Source: Glandiceps talaboti (taxonomy: Eukaryota > Hemichordata > Enteropneusta > Spengelidae). Taken from it: a stretch of DNA of 64,000 nucleotides. This document shows positions 52,158 to 63,529 of the stretch, piece by piece. The notes beneath the pieces were generated by a model. It ran no database searches. It saw nothing but the letters and a program-made list of their open reading frames with translations, and was not told the origin of the DNA. The stretch spans positions 20,224,449-20,288,448 of the forward strand of contig NC_135553.1 of the NCBI RefSeq assembly GCF_964340395.1, in the 5' to 3' direction. Position 1 is the stretch's first letter. Every line of letters begins with the position of its first letter. The position numbers were made by a program, and so were the translations under genes.

Positions 52158-52533
52158 TATCACTAGTATGTGTAATTATTGGTATTTTATCAATTTTTAG
52201 GTATTCCCCAATATTTTTCTTCATACATAGGAAAATACGAGTGGTGTACATGTAAGGGGGCAACTCATAGTGACAATTGTTAGGTCACGAGTATTTTCTT
52301 GCTGAATGAAGTAAAATATTGGAGAATAACATAATTATACCAGCACCAGTAATATCAAAGAAAAATCGAAAGTAATGGCAATTTTAAACATTTTGACTCA
52401 TATTTCGAACACAGGAGAAAAAATGATGTAAACACACATTGTCATGACATGTACATGCGTTGTCATGAATCAGATGTAGAATGACTAGAGTATATATTCC
52501 ATACTTTTTGTTGAACCTGTCTCAGCTCGTACT

Positions 52534-52631
52534 AGTCTGTAAGGTACACCGTGACGGGGCGCCCTCACACATCGGCCAAACCCTGAGAGGAGGCTGGTGA
52601 GGGCGAAACGTCGTGACGTATCGTACCGTGT
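52534..52631. mobile_element. Palindromic MITE family A, copy 1 (98 bp)
   Basis: Begins 'agtctgtaaggtacaccgtg' and ends 'cgtgacgtatcgtaccgtgt'. Inner arms 'gggcgccctc' and 'gagggcg' also pair. The flanks 'cagctcgtact' and 'aagcttgtaca' agree at 8 of 11 positions, a decayed target-site duplication. Confidence 0.8.
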
Positions 52632-52969
52632 AAGCTTGTACATGACATAATGTTGGTTTTCTGATAAAAAAAAAAGGAGCTACAATCAAATGTTCATTTT
52701 TATATGGGACTGCAGTCGTGTTTACCAAATTACTACCAGCAAGTATAGGTAAAGTAAAGATAAAAGAAACGCATGATTTTTATTCAAAGCAACTACCAGC
52801 CGTGCAATATTGTATTTATTGAAAATGACTCACATAAGGTTAATAGGTGTGTCCAGATCAAAATAAATGACGAACACTAGTTTCATCACAGCAAAACACT
52901 GTTCAAGCACTACAGTATCAGATTGTCAACAGTTTCTGAGTTCTATATTTTGTCTTTTTTTCATACAAG

Positions 52970-53193
52970 ATGAAGACCAACGGACCCCTGCCCACGCCAC
53001 AGTTATTTGTCCAGATGTTGGCTAAAGATAGCTACAGGTCATCTACCACGCTGTTTCAAACTTTGGTTGGTATCTACCTGATCTTGGCATTCTCACCGTT
53101 TATTGCATTTCTCCTGGTCAATTTGGTAACTGAAAAGGAAAAGAAGATTAAAGAGGGAATGAAGATGATGGGAATGCGGGACTTGGCCTTCTG
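52970..53193 (+). CDS. ABCA5-like: ABCA5-like transporter, coding exon 4
   Basis: Acceptor 'tttttttcatacaag', donor GTATGT, 224 nt, phase 0 in and 2 out. It encodes the end of the loop, TM2 ('VGIYLILAFSPFIAFLLVNL') and the cytosolic coupling segment 'EKEKKIKEGMKMMGMRDLAF'. The last, 'EKE..KE.M..MG', is the signature of ABCA proteins, with 'FW' at the splice site. Confidence 0.95.
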
Positions 53194-53486
53194 GTATGTC
53201 CACATTTCTAACTATTCCCATGTAATTTTCTTTATTGAAATGACACCTGCATGTTGTATTCTAGGAATGTCATCTCCCCAGACAAACAATATGGGATCAC
53301 TTTTAAGAGCAAGGAAATAACTAACATGCATGTATACTAAATTAGTATTGGCAAGTTGCTAAGATGTTTGTAATGACTGTACGGTATGTATTAATTTAGC
53401 TTGTGTTATGAAGAAATAAAACTCTACAGTCATATCAAACAATGTCTCAACCAATTTTGCATTAAATTGTGTGCATGCATTCTAAT

Positions 53487-53874
53487 CACAGGGCACTCAG
53501 GCTTAGTTAGGTTTACAAAAACAAACAAACAAAATAAATAAATAAACCAGCAAACAATAAGTAAATAAATAAATAAATAAATAAATACTGACAAGCATCA
53601 AAAAGAGTAATTACAAATCATTATCAACTACAAGAATTACTATAGGTTTTCCTATATGTGAAATGGTCACAGTTGTACTTACCCCATATTGGGTGTGACT
53701 GATCTTGTTGATAATGATTTGTAACTAGTCTCTTGTTGACTCTTGTCAGTATTTATTTATTTATTCATTGATTTATTGTTTGTTTGTTTATTTATTTATT
53801 TTGTTTATTTATTTGTTTGTTTGTTTGTTTGTTTGTTTTCATAAACATAACTAACTAAGCCTGAGTGCCCTGTG
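53487..53874. mobile_element. Large palindromic fold-back element in ABCA intron 4
   Basis: 388 bp. 'cacagggcactcaggcttag' at the left end is inverted at the right as 'ctaagcctgagtgccctgtg'. Internal microsatellites AAAC/AAAT on the left are mirrored by GTTT/ATTT on the right, and 'tacaaatcattatcaac' by 'gttgataatgatttgta'. The whole sequence can fold into one hairpin. Confidence 0.88.
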
Positions 53875-54627
53875 TTCTATTTAGACACATTTCACTTGAT
53901 TCAGCAAAATTCTGATGTCACCGTATCTCTGTGAGCTTTTCTTAATTAAAGGGGCACAAGCTGATCATTTTACATTTTTGGGCATAATTTTTGTCGTGTA
54001 TTTAAAATGTACTTGCACTATTGTACTAATTGAAGCATATTACTTATAGGCTTGCAAGGTGACTGAACTCAAATCTGGTATTGAGATATAACTTCAATAT
54101 AGCCTATCCTATGACGTAATATTATATGTATGCATGTTGTAAAATTGCCAAGGAAATCAGCTTTCGCCCCTTTAATCTTCCATGTGTGAATCAATATTGG
54201 TGAAATTCAGTGTATTAGCAGATTTTAAATTATTGGCATTCAGTTTACACCTGGTCTTGTAGTGTACATCTCCATGGTCATTTCTAGTCCGTAGAATACA
54301 CCATTCATTCATGCCAGACTCCACTGTACAATATTTTACCCACAACTCTCTCTGATTTGTAGTGTTGGACATCATCTCCTTGAAGTCATAAAAATCTCAC
54401 CTGTGTACAGGGGTTTGTGAAAACATTGTTGGCATTTGCAAAGCGTAGAATTGCCACTGATGAGTTTCTTAATAGATCTTTTCATTGGTTCTGATATCAA
54501 TGATTTACTGCAGGAGTAGCAATTTTAGAAATTTGTCAATAGATTTTCTTGAAAGGCATGCCCAATATTTGCAATCAAACTAAGGAAAAGATATACCTGT
54601 TTAATAATATGACTCTGCCAAAGACAT

Positions 54628-54729
54628 AGTCTGTAAGGTACACTGTGACGGGGCACCCTCAAAAATCAGGCAACCCCTAACCTGAGAGGAGGCCATGAGG
54701 GCGAAACGTCACGACGTATCTTACAGTCT
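54628..54729. mobile_element. Palindromic MITE family A, copy 2 (102 bp)
   Basis: Ends 'agtctgtaaggtacactgtg' and 'cacgacgtatcttacagtct' form a 23-bp TIR with few mismatches. Flanks 'gccaaagacat' and 'accaaagacat' are an 11-bp target-site duplication with one mismatch. Confidence 0.9.
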
Positions 54730-55274
54730 ACCAAAGACATAGATTTATTTGAATAGGTATAACAAAAGAAATTTACATAAAACTCGTCATACACACTAAG
54801 CCACTAGTTAGTGATACTTTGACGTTGCGGAAAAGTGGTAATATTCAAAGTACATGTTTAATTTTTATACAAAATTTAGAACTTTCTTCATATGTATACT
54901 TTTATTTAATATTAATTAAACATAATTATTATGCTTAAAATGTTGAGAAATATGGGTTAGTGAAGAAGTTATGAAATAAGGAACCTCTAAGAATTACCAA
55001 TCAGAGAGAGTTGTGGGAAAGATATTGTACAGTGAACTATTAGCCATCACTCACTGGTTTAGAATCCTAATAGGGCTGAACTACAGTCCATGTGTTTTCA
55101 GCACTGCTTGTTAAGTGGTATAATTGATTTGTCAGCATTGCAAACATAGATAATATGGATGTAGTGATTTTGATATTTTGTGTGAATAGTTCAAATTAAC
55201 AACATAATATACTTGATCTCTATTTGCTCCAGGATTCCGTTGATGTCTTTATCTCTCCATATTTTTTTTTGTAG

Positions 55275-55414
55275 GCTTTCCTGGTCCATTATATATGTAG
55301 CCATGCTGTTTGTCATCTGCATTGCTTGTACTCTATTAGCCTGGGCTATGAGGATTTTTCCCAGCTCCAACCCCTTTCTCATATTCTTAGTCTTTTTCCT
55401 GTATGGATTGTCAA
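55275..55414 (+). CDS. ABCA5-like: ABCA5-like transporter, coding exon 5
   Basis: Acceptor 'ttttttttttgtag', donor AA|GTAGGT, 140 nt, phase 2 in and 1 out. It completes 'FWLSWSIIYV', the family's conserved start of TM3, and encodes TM3 plus the beginning of TM4 ('FLIFLVFFLYGLS'). The 'FFLYGLS' string is typical of ABCA5-like members. Confidence 0.95.
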
Positions 55415-55552
55415 GTAGGTGCACTTTTGTTTGAATAATATCTCATTTAAATATTAATATTCTCATTGTAAATATTTCAGGTTATGTAACTGTAACATGT
55501 GATATCTACCCTGAGGAATCTTTCACCCACATACACATAAATCAAATTTATA

Positions 55553-55925
55553 ACTAGTCTAGATGCCAACATTGTTTCTAACTATACCACGTCTAGTCAA
55601 AGTCCCTCAGTCAGCACAAGCAGTTGTTCATCCAATCAGTGAAACCCAGCTGCTATAGTGATGTAAACAACTTGTATAATTAGCATCCTGAGCTTACCTT
55701 ATACCATATTTGGACATTACATAACTGTCCCAATAAAGACTAACTTTTATGAGGGACTGTGTTATGTGATTGATTAACAAAGTCATGATGTTAATGACAC
55801 CGTGGGTGGCTGTGGATGAATTTTTAAATTGCATTTCATGCACCTCAGGACTTCTAGAGTAACGACTTTGACTATACTGTGAGTGGAGGTGTAAATCATA
55901 ATGGTGCAGTATAGGAACTAGACTA
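55553..55925. mobile_element. MITE family C, long copy
   Basis: From 'agtctagatgccaacattgt' to 'gtataggaactagact', about 370 bp. The interior ('gatgtaaacaacttgtataa', 'atatttggacattacataac') recurs in inverted orientation at 56563-56885. Confidence 0.75.
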
Positions 55926-56121
55926 ATCTATAACATTCATGAATGCATTAACAAATACATGTAAATCAATATCATACATTGCATACATATATTTCCTGAA
56001 AAATATTGCTACATTTGTATGCAATTTAGTACATGCCTGTGTCTATCTGCAAGTTATGTCATCTGTGTGATGTCTTAATTTGTGTTCACACATGTATGTC
56101 ATGTATGTATCTGTATATATA

Positions 56122-56122
<1 letters not shown>

Positions 56123-56172
<50 letters not shown>
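56123..56172 (+). repeat. (GT)n microsatellite
   Basis: About 25 GT units. Confidence 0.95.
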
Positions 56173-56175
<3 letters not shown>

Positions 56176-56477
56176 CTATTAGTGCTTGTCTTCCAAGTTT
56201 TTGTGCATACATGTACATGTATGTATATGTGTCAGGCAGTCTGAATGGTATCTGTGTTTGTTCGTGTACAGTATGTGTGTGTATATCTGACTGTGCATGC
56301 CTGTGTATCAAACTATTCATTGGGTGGAAATGAACATTCTATTAGGCAATTTTGATGCTTAAATATATAGGAAGCAAGGCCTGAAATTAATAGTCCTTAA
56401 TTTCTTTCACCAGATGAGTGCAGAGTCAGATCATCGTAGAATCTAGGCGATTGCAGATTTTCAATTTTGATGTGAGT

Positions 56478-56501
56478 GGGGGGGGGGGGGGGGGGGGGGG
56501 G
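56478..56501 (+). repeat. G24 homopolymer
   Basis: A run of 24 G, capable of quadruplex formation; its length may be unreliable in the assembly. Confidence 0.85.
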
Positions 56502-56562
56502 ACAAATCCAAAATCTCCATCCACATCGATTCCAGGCTAAGTCAGAGAGGTCGTGGAATAGT

Positions 56563-56885
56563 CAAAGTCTTACGCTGGAGGTCCTGAGATCATTAGATAC
56601 AGTTTAAAATTCATCCATAACCACACAGTCATTAACATCATGTGACATGTCTTTGTTTAGCAATCACAAAATTCTCACCGGCAGTCCCTCATAAAGTTAG
56701 TGTATATTGGGGCAGTTATGTAATGTCCAAATATGGTATATTTGTCAGCTCAGGGATGCTACTTATACACTGTTTACATCACTATAACAGCTGGGGTTCA
56801 TTTATTGGATACTCAACTTTTTTGTGCTGGACTTTGACCAGACGTAGTGTAGTTAGAAACCTGAAACCATGTTGGCATCCAGACG
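56563..56885. mobile_element. MITE family C, second long copy, inverted
   Basis: 'atgtccaaatatggtatatt', 'tgtttacatcactataacag' and the end 'catgttggcatccagac' are the reverse complement of the 55.55-55.92 kb copy. Confidence 0.75.
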
Positions 56886-56933
56886 ACACACTTTAATTTG
56901 GTTTACAATGCAAGGGGAAAGGAAGTCTGTAAG

Positions 56934-57011
56934 GTACGCCATGACGGTGCACCCTCAAACATCGGAGAGGAGGCCGGTGAGGGTGAAACGTCACAACGTA
57001 TCGTACAGTCT
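56934..57011. mobile_element. Palindromic MITE family A, copy 3 (78 bp)
   Basis: Begins 'agtctgtaaggtacgccatg' and ends 'cgtatcgtacagtct'. It is flanked on both sides by the identical 11 bp 'aggggaaagga', a perfect target-site duplication. The middle is shorter than in the other copies. Confidence 0.93.
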
Positions 57012-57706
57012 AGGGGAAAGGAGACACTACTTGTAAATATCTCAGACATCCATTTTAAAAAAGGATTGAAATGCAGTCCTCTGTGATTGTACAACACATA
57101 ACTGATAATTAAAAGCATTTCAGCTACTTGCCCCATTCATGTAGAATGTTCATATCAGGTGTAAAGTAACAGTTTAATTATCAGCCCAGTAGTGGTCACT
57201 TTAAATGTAGTCAATTTGTAAACAATGTTGACAGGAGAGGAAACTCAACTGTATCACAATTAGAATATGGACAAATTTTATTGACACTTCATTCTCTGGT
57301 AGTGATCAGCAGGGTCTTCCCAATGAGTAAACATTGTATACAGATAGATTACATTTAGAGCCACCACATACAGCACTGATAATCAAATTAAAGCAGTCAA
57401 TACATTGTTTATTTTACACCTGATAGCAAGTAGCTGAAAGGCTTAAGTTATCTGTTTTAATATGCAGTAACATTATCAAGTTAACACTGTACTGTGTACA
57501 TTGTGAAGATGAACAAATGCAGATGTTATGTAACTTTATTTGGACATGCAGTAGTGGTTGCCAATATTTTCTTTGTCTTCAAATGGGGTATGCATGGCCC
57601 CAGACTGAGTTCAACATATGTCAAATCTTAATACACACACAGTGTTTGTTAACTGAATTATTCAGTGTTTTCAGTCTCATGATCAATATTAGAGTTACCA
57701 GTATCA

Positions 57707-57746
<40 letters not shown>

Positions 57747-58090
57747 GTGTGTACATGCGCATACTTGCTTGCTTGCATGTATGTAAAGTATGTATGTATG
57801 TATGTATGTATGTATGTATGTATGTATGTATGTATGTATTTATGTATGTATGTATGTATGTATGTATGTATGTATGTATGTATGTATGTATGTATGTATG
57901 TATGTATGTATGTATACAATCATGTATGTATGTATGTATGTATGTATGTATTTATGTATGTATGTATGTATGTATGTATGTATGTATGTATACAATCATG
58001 TATGTATGTATGTATGTATGTATGTATGTATGTATGTATGTATGTATGTATGTATGTATGTCATTTGTATGTATGTACATGTATGTACAT
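57707..58090 (+). repeat. (GT)n and a 300-bp (TATG)n microsatellite
   Basis: GT repeat at 57707-57742; TATG repeat from 57787 to about 58090 interrupted by TATTTATG and two 'tatacaatcatg' islands 84 bp apart. The frames of 140-150 residues here are artefacts. Confidence 0.95.
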
Positions 58091-58850
58091 GTATGTATAT
58101 CTGTCTGTCAGAGTCTTCTGTCCACTTGTCTGTATGGGTGTGCATATATAGTACATATTCTCTTATAACATGTAAAAATGTATGTTTAATATTTTGCATA
58201 GCAGTTTGATAGCAGTTTGCTATCATGATACTGAAAAATTTGTGTGAACTGAGATTTTATCACAACTGTATTTAAAGAAGTGAATTTGGACTATTTGGCT
58301 ATCATGTTTTCAATAGTAAATAAATAATGTAGGGCTATATATAAACATTGTCAAACAATACTCTTTGTAAATCTAGTGATTTTAATAAACAGTTGTCATA
58401 ACAGAGATGACATGCATTCCATTACTATTATGTATGTAATTTGGAAAAAAACAAAAATAAAATGGCTAGAATAAGAACGGTACAACTGTAGTATGAGGTC
58501 AATTGACACGTCTTCACTATTTCTGTCTATTATGAAGTGGTCTAACACTAGTCAGTGTACATTGCAAAGATGAACAAATGCAGATGTTATGCAGAACTTT
58601 ATTTGGACATCATCATGCAGTTTTGGTTGCCAATCTCTCATTTGTAAATGAAAATAATGGAAAGGATCTTAAATTTGTCATCAAATGGAGTACACAGACT
58701 GAGTTTAACATACATGTATGTCTATGTCAATTCTTAATACACAGTGTTTGTTAAATGTGTGTGTGTGTGTGTGTGTGCACGCGCGTGCATGCGGCATGCA
58801 TGCATGCTTGCTTGCATGTATACATGTACATTCATGCATGTACATTCATG

Positions 58851-58920
58851 TAGGTAGGAAGGTAGGTAGGGTAGGTAGGTAGGTAGGTAGGGTAGGTAGG
58901 TAGGTAGGTAGGTAGGTTGA
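58851..58920 (+). repeat. (TAGG)n microsatellite
   Basis: About 15 TAGG units with a few GTAGGG slips, preceded by GT and GCAT repeats at 58757-58815. Confidence 0.92.
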
Positions 58921-59034
58921 TAGGTCAGTCTTCTGTCCATTTGTCTATATATGGGTGTGTACATATGTATTCTTTTATAAAGTTTAAAATGTTTGTTTTA
59001 TCTTGTATACTTTGCATTGCAGTTTGTTATCATA

Positions 59035-59116
59035 TATAGTCTAGTTCCTATCCAGTATCACTATGATTTATACATTCACTCAGTTAGACCACAGTTGGCA
59101 TCCAGACTAGTTATCA
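59035..59116. mobile_element. MITE family C, short copy
   Basis: About 80 bp from 'agtctagttcctatccag' to 'ggcatccagact'. It breaks the sequence that is continuous in copy A of the duplication, with 'gttatca' on both sides. Confidence 0.75.
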
Positions 59117-59367
59117 GAATATGATACTGATACTGTGTTTAAAGAGGTGAATTTGGGCTATTTTGCTATCATGTTTTCATCAGTAAATAAAGTAAATCAA
59201 TAAAGTGGGCCTGTAAACATTGTCTGACAATGCGATGACTTATATACTAGTAGTCTAGTGATTTTAATAACCGTTGTCATAGCAGAGATAACGTTATGTA
59301 TTCCATTACTATTATGTAATCTGTCGGAGAAAACAAAATGAAAATGGCTAGAATGGCTAGACTAAGA

Positions 59368-59970
59368 ATGGTACAACTATAGCTCTGGAAATAATATGCT
59401 ATAAGGTTTGACACGTCTTCACCCTCCGCTATGGTTACTCCCTGTCTAAAACCCAAAGATTACATACAGATTTCATGCACACTGATTTTGGGAATAAAAT
59501 CCACCCATACCCTTGCTAATGACAATATAAAATACAGAAATGAACTTTAAATCTCTAAATTCAACCTATGTCATGTATATTCTGTCAGTTCTTGTCTAAC
59601 ATTCGTTTGAGGTGCAAAACAACAGACAATGGTAAGTCATGCAAACAGATTATTTTCAAATATTTGACATGTGTACAATCTTGTGCATGTTTAAGAAGCT
59701 GTCATAGTGTATGTTTTGTGGCTTGAGGGAAGATTAGACAAGAAATGACAGAATAGACAAGACGTAGGTTGACATTAGTGATTTAAAGTTCACTGATTTA
59801 TGTATAATTTTGTGTAGACGTTAGCAAGGGTATGGATGGTTTTTATTCCCCAAATCCATGCACATTGAATCTGTTTGCAATCTACTAGGGGTTGTCGATA
59901 GGAAGGAACCATAGCGGAGGTTGAAGACATGTCGAACCTCGTAGGGTATATTTCCAGAGCTAGGTATAAC
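59368..59970. mobile_element. Large fold-back element (about 600 bp)
   Basis: 'ctccgctatggtt', 'ttttgggaataaaatcca' and 'catacccttgctaa' on the left are inverted as 'ttagcaagggtatg', 'tttttattccccaaatcc' and 'aaccatagcggag' on the right. Inner parts ('tcaacctatgtcatg', 'attctgtca', 'cttgtctaa') also pair with 59730-59790, so nearly the whole element folds. Confidence 0.88.
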
Positions 59971-60094
59971 TAATGAGTCACACTTTGTTCAAGATATTGT
60001 TTTGTTAGATTGTACTCTCCATATATGACACTATATGTAGATATGCCATCTTTTGGGGTATTATTCAGTGTAAATTAGTCTAAAATGGGATTTA

Positions 60095-60172
60095 CATATA
60101 TACTTCTATGGATGCCAAGTGTGGCTTTCTAACCAGTGAAGGTATAAATCGTAATGATACTCTATAGGAACT
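60095..60172. mobile_element. MITE family C, short copy, inverted
   Basis: 'ggatgccaagtgtggctttc' to 'actctataggaactaga' is the reverse complement pattern of the copy at 59035. Confidence 0.65.
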
Positions 60173-60532
60173 AGAAGACCGTATATCAGGCATTGCCAAT
60201 AAGTTAGCCTATAGCATAGAAGACATTTGCTTGGTAATGATTTCATGAGACAGGACTTATCATCAAAATCAACCAAAGTGAAGGGTCCAGACTATACAAT
60301 TCCTGTGTTACATGCTATTTGTATTATACATGTATTGAGAACACAAACTTATTATTAAAGACAGTTGAATAAACACACAAGTGTTAGCTTGCATTTTCTA
60401 TTCAGAAATGTCAGTGTTTCCAAAGTTGGTGGTATTTTAAACACATTGTTTCCTGCAAATTACCCAAAAGAGAAATGAAAAATTTGGTTTCAATTCCATT
60501 TCTGAACTGTGATATCAAAATTATGACATTTA

Positions 60533-60893
60533 AATTAGCCATATGGATGAGGATTGGGTATTGAGTTTGGATTTTTAATTTATAAAACAATTTTATCATG
60601 GCTTCCTACTTGAAAAAATCAATTTGAAACAACATATGCCAAGTCTTTGTTTGTAACTCAATACTTTGCAAAAAGCTAAAGCATTACGTAAAAAGTTTGT
60701 TATTGTACGTACAATAACAAAGATTTGAAACATTTATTAAGCTTTTGCAATTTATTGACTCAGAGTTAGAAACAAGGATTTGGCATATGTTGTTTCATAT
60801 TGATTTTGAATTAGGACGCCATGATAAAATTGTTTTATCAATTAAAAATCCAAAATAAATATCAAATACTCATCCACATGGCCACTTTAATAG
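60533..60893. mobile_element. Fold-back MITE family B, copy 3
   Basis: 'gccatatggatgaggattgg' at the left is answered by 'actcatccacatggccactt' at the right. 'atggcttcctacttgaaaaa' pairs with the 'gaattaggacgccat' region, and 'caatactttgcaaa' with 'tttgcaatttattg'. Confidence 0.88.
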
Positions 60894-61095
60894 AAGAAAA
60901 ATTGACAAAAAATTTTAACACATAGCTACGTGTAGACTTTTCATATACCAACTTCTGCTTCTAAACACATTTTTTTGTGTATGCCTTCAAATCACATTAC
61001 TACGATGTTACACTATGATGCTACACATATGGAACACACTTAACTACATGCTGCTGCAGCTAAACCTCTCTGTTGTATCTCTTTTTGTTTTGTAG

Positions 61096-61286
61096 TGGTG
61101 TGTGCTGGTTTTATGTTGACGCCATTTTTCAACAAAGCATTGGTGGCGGGAGCAGTTGGTAGTCTAACAAGTATCGTTGTGTCTTTGTTGTACTTGCCTC
61201 TCGTCTTAACCAGTAGCATCCCAATAGCTGTCCAGTGGATTATGTGTTTATTATCACCACTCGCCATGGCCTTGGCTTGCAACCAG
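61096..61286 (+). CDS. ABCA5-like: ABCA5-like transporter, coding exon 6
   Basis: Acceptor 'gttttgtag', donor CAG|GTACTG, 191 nt, phase 1 in and 0 out. It encodes the end of TM4 with 'MLTPFFNKALVAGAVGSL', which matches the family's 'S.FF.KA..A...G' re-entrant/TM4-5 segment, then TM5 and 'LLSPLAMALACNQ', the conserved 'SP.AF..G' motif before TM6. Confidence 0.95.
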
Positions 61287-61289
61287 GTA

Positions 61290-62317
61290 CTGGAATAATG
61301 TCTTAATTGTTATGCACACATAAAATTTTTAGCTGAAATACATTTTTTTCACGTGGGGGGAGTTGTCATTGCAATTGCTGAACTTCATTTTCTCATTTTT
61401 AACCAAATTTAGAAAATGTTCACACCTTCAATGATAACAGGTTCTGTATTTATTATTGCGATGTGATAAGTTGATAAAAATTTACTTCTCTAATGTGATA
61501 TACAGTGCTGGATTTCCAAAAGTATTTTAATGTGTTTACCATCATGTCTTTACATTGCATTGATCGTAGTGGTGTGACTGCTACAATTTTTATTATGGTT
61601 TACATCAACATGTCAATGTCGCAATCGTGAACGTTCATTTAGGGGAAGGTTGGAGGGGTTTGGCCTAAACAAACAATAAACGAAAGAAGTTTGTTTATTG
61701 AGCTCATGTGACATTGTGCGAACAATCCTTTCATCGCATTTGTAACTTATTGCATGGATTGTCATGATTACCACTAAATAAATTAGCCATTATTTACATG
61801 TACATGGTCAGAATTGATGCTTATTAATTTTTGCACAAGAAATATTTTCAACTAAATAAGCCAAAATAAGTGTAGAACCAATAAACTCTTTATTCCCCAA
61901 GTAGCGTTTCTATTGAAGCCTTATCAAAGTCTGCCACTATACTATATAAATAGATTTTGCTTCCCAAACTATACCATACATTTTTATAGTCTGTATCGAT
62001 TTACTCTAAAATGACTGAGTTTGTTTTTGATATGAAATTTTGTCTCGCTTTTAGCTTCTTTGTGAGAAAGTATCAGCTTAAAATCTTTTGATTTCCATCA
62101 ATGATCAACTGACCACCATGAGTGGTGTTGTGATCTCACATCTGGAAGTGTTGTAAAGAATAATAGCAAATATTACATATTGCCTGTCACAGACTAATTG
62201 AAAGTGAATGGGGTGTGAAAATCCATTAGGAGATGTAATTGTAAACATGTATGTAATATTAGTGTGTAACACATGTTAACATCATGCTCATGACAGCTGA
62301 TGTTAGGTAGGACTGTT
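61290..62317 (+). other. Part of ABCA intron 6, nothing recognised
   Basis: About 1 kb of AT-rich intron with no repeat or fold seen. Confidence 0.5.
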
Positions 62318-62546
62318 CAGTTACATAATGACTTCATTTGAATATAGTTTGAGTGCTCATTTACACAATGACTTTATTTGAATATGGATTGAGTGCTCAT
62401 TTACACAATGACTTCATTTGAATATAGTTGAATGCCCAATTACACAATGACTTCATTTGAATATAGTTTGAGTGCCCATTTACACAATGACTTCATTTGA
62501 ATATGGTTTGAGTGCTCATTTACATAATGACTTCATTTGAATATTG
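62318..62546 (+). repeat. 41-bp minisatellite, six copies
   Basis: Units 'acacaatgacttcatttgaa' plus 'tatagtttgagtgctcatt', about 41 bp each, with substitutions (atgg/atag, gctc/gccc). Confidence 0.93.
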
Positions 62547-62842
62547 TCAAATCGTCAGACTTCAATCACTCCCCATTTCAACCCCTCTGTTTGAGCTCGT
62601 ATTTTCAAACCACTTTGTGATGCTGATAGTATTACAAGCAATTACTTACATGTAAAAATGAATCAAAATCACAGGCCGCAATGTGGACAAAAATAGAATA
62701 GAGTGTAGCAGAGTCACAGAGCCAGTGAAAATATTTACAAACTGAGCTTGTGCCATTTCAAAGCACAGAAATGCTGGGTAAATTATTAAAATTAATTTAT
62801 CATACTTTGAGTTGACTTTCCATCTATCATTCTTCATATTAG

Positions 62843-62996
62843 GCAACTCTTTTAGAGACCAGCTATGGAAATAGAGGAGTCCAGTTTGATAACATGTGGG
62901 TTGGAGATTTTCCATTTGCTGGTTGTCTCATCATGTTAGCTGTTGATATTGTGCTTTATCTGCTGTTGGCGATTTACTTCGAACAAGTTGTCCCAG
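62843..62996 (+). CDS. ABCA5-like: ABCA5-like transporter, coding exon 7
   Basis: Acceptor 'cttcatattag', donor CCAG|GTATGT, 154 nt, phase 0 in and 1 out. It encodes 'ETSYGNRGVQFDNMW', TM6 ('GCLIMLAVDIVLYLLLAIYF') and 'EQVVPG'. The string 'YF..V.PG' marks the end of the first transmembrane domain in all ABCA proteins; the first ATP-binding domain should follow outside this window. Confidence 0.95.
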
Positions 62997-63136
62997 GTAT
63001 GTTCCCATGTTAACTGTTAAAATCACTCAAGTATGTATTACATTTATATTGATATAGAAAAACTTGAACCACAGTTTTGTCGTAATGACATAAATCTTCA
63101 GAAAAGAGACTCACAAATGAATCACCACATAATAAA

Positions 63137-63412
63137 GTGGCCATATGGATGAAGATTTGGTATTTTAGTTGGATTTTATGTTACCATGGCTTCCTACTTG
63201 TGAAATCAATGTAAAACAACATAGACCAAGTCTTTGTTTGTAGCTCAATAAATTGCAAAAGATTAATAAATATGTAAAATGTTTGTTTTTGTACATACAA
63301 TAAAAAACTTTTCACACATTTTTTATAGCTCTTTGCACTGTATTGAGTTAACAAACACAGAGTTTGTCAAATTAAATACCAAATCCTCATCCGTAAGTAT
63401 GCCCACTTTGAT
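63137..63412. mobile_element. Fold-back MITE family B, copy 4
   Basis: Begins 'aaagtggccatatggatgaa' and ends near 'catccgtaagtatgcccact'. The interior shares 'atggcttcctacttg' and 'gtaaaacaacatagaccaag' with the other copies. Partly deleted on the right. Confidence 0.85.
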
Positions 63413-63529
63413 ATATGTTTCGTATTATTAATATTATATCATTAGAAATATCCTGCAGCACCCAAATCAGTTTGACTGCATTTTGTGAAATGAATTATGT
63501 TCCTAGATAGTTACAACTTTTGAAAGAGT

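Larger units (their letters stand above)
57483..59390 (+). repeat. About 1-kb tandem segmental duplication in ABCA intron 5
   Basis: Copy A (57483 to about 58530) and copy B (about 58545-59390) share 'agatgaacaaatgcagatgt', 'ctttatttggacat', 'tgcttgcttgcatgtat', 'cagtcttctgtcca'-type words, 'ctatcatgttttcat' and 'tctagtgattttaata'. Copy A has a 300-bp TATG array where copy B has TAGG repeats, and copy B contains a family C MITE at 59035-59116. Confidence 0.85.

Noticed and set aside
62646-62915. 89-residue minus-strand frame
   Set aside because: It lies antisense to ABCA exon 7 and continues into the intron; it is a shadow of the coding strand.
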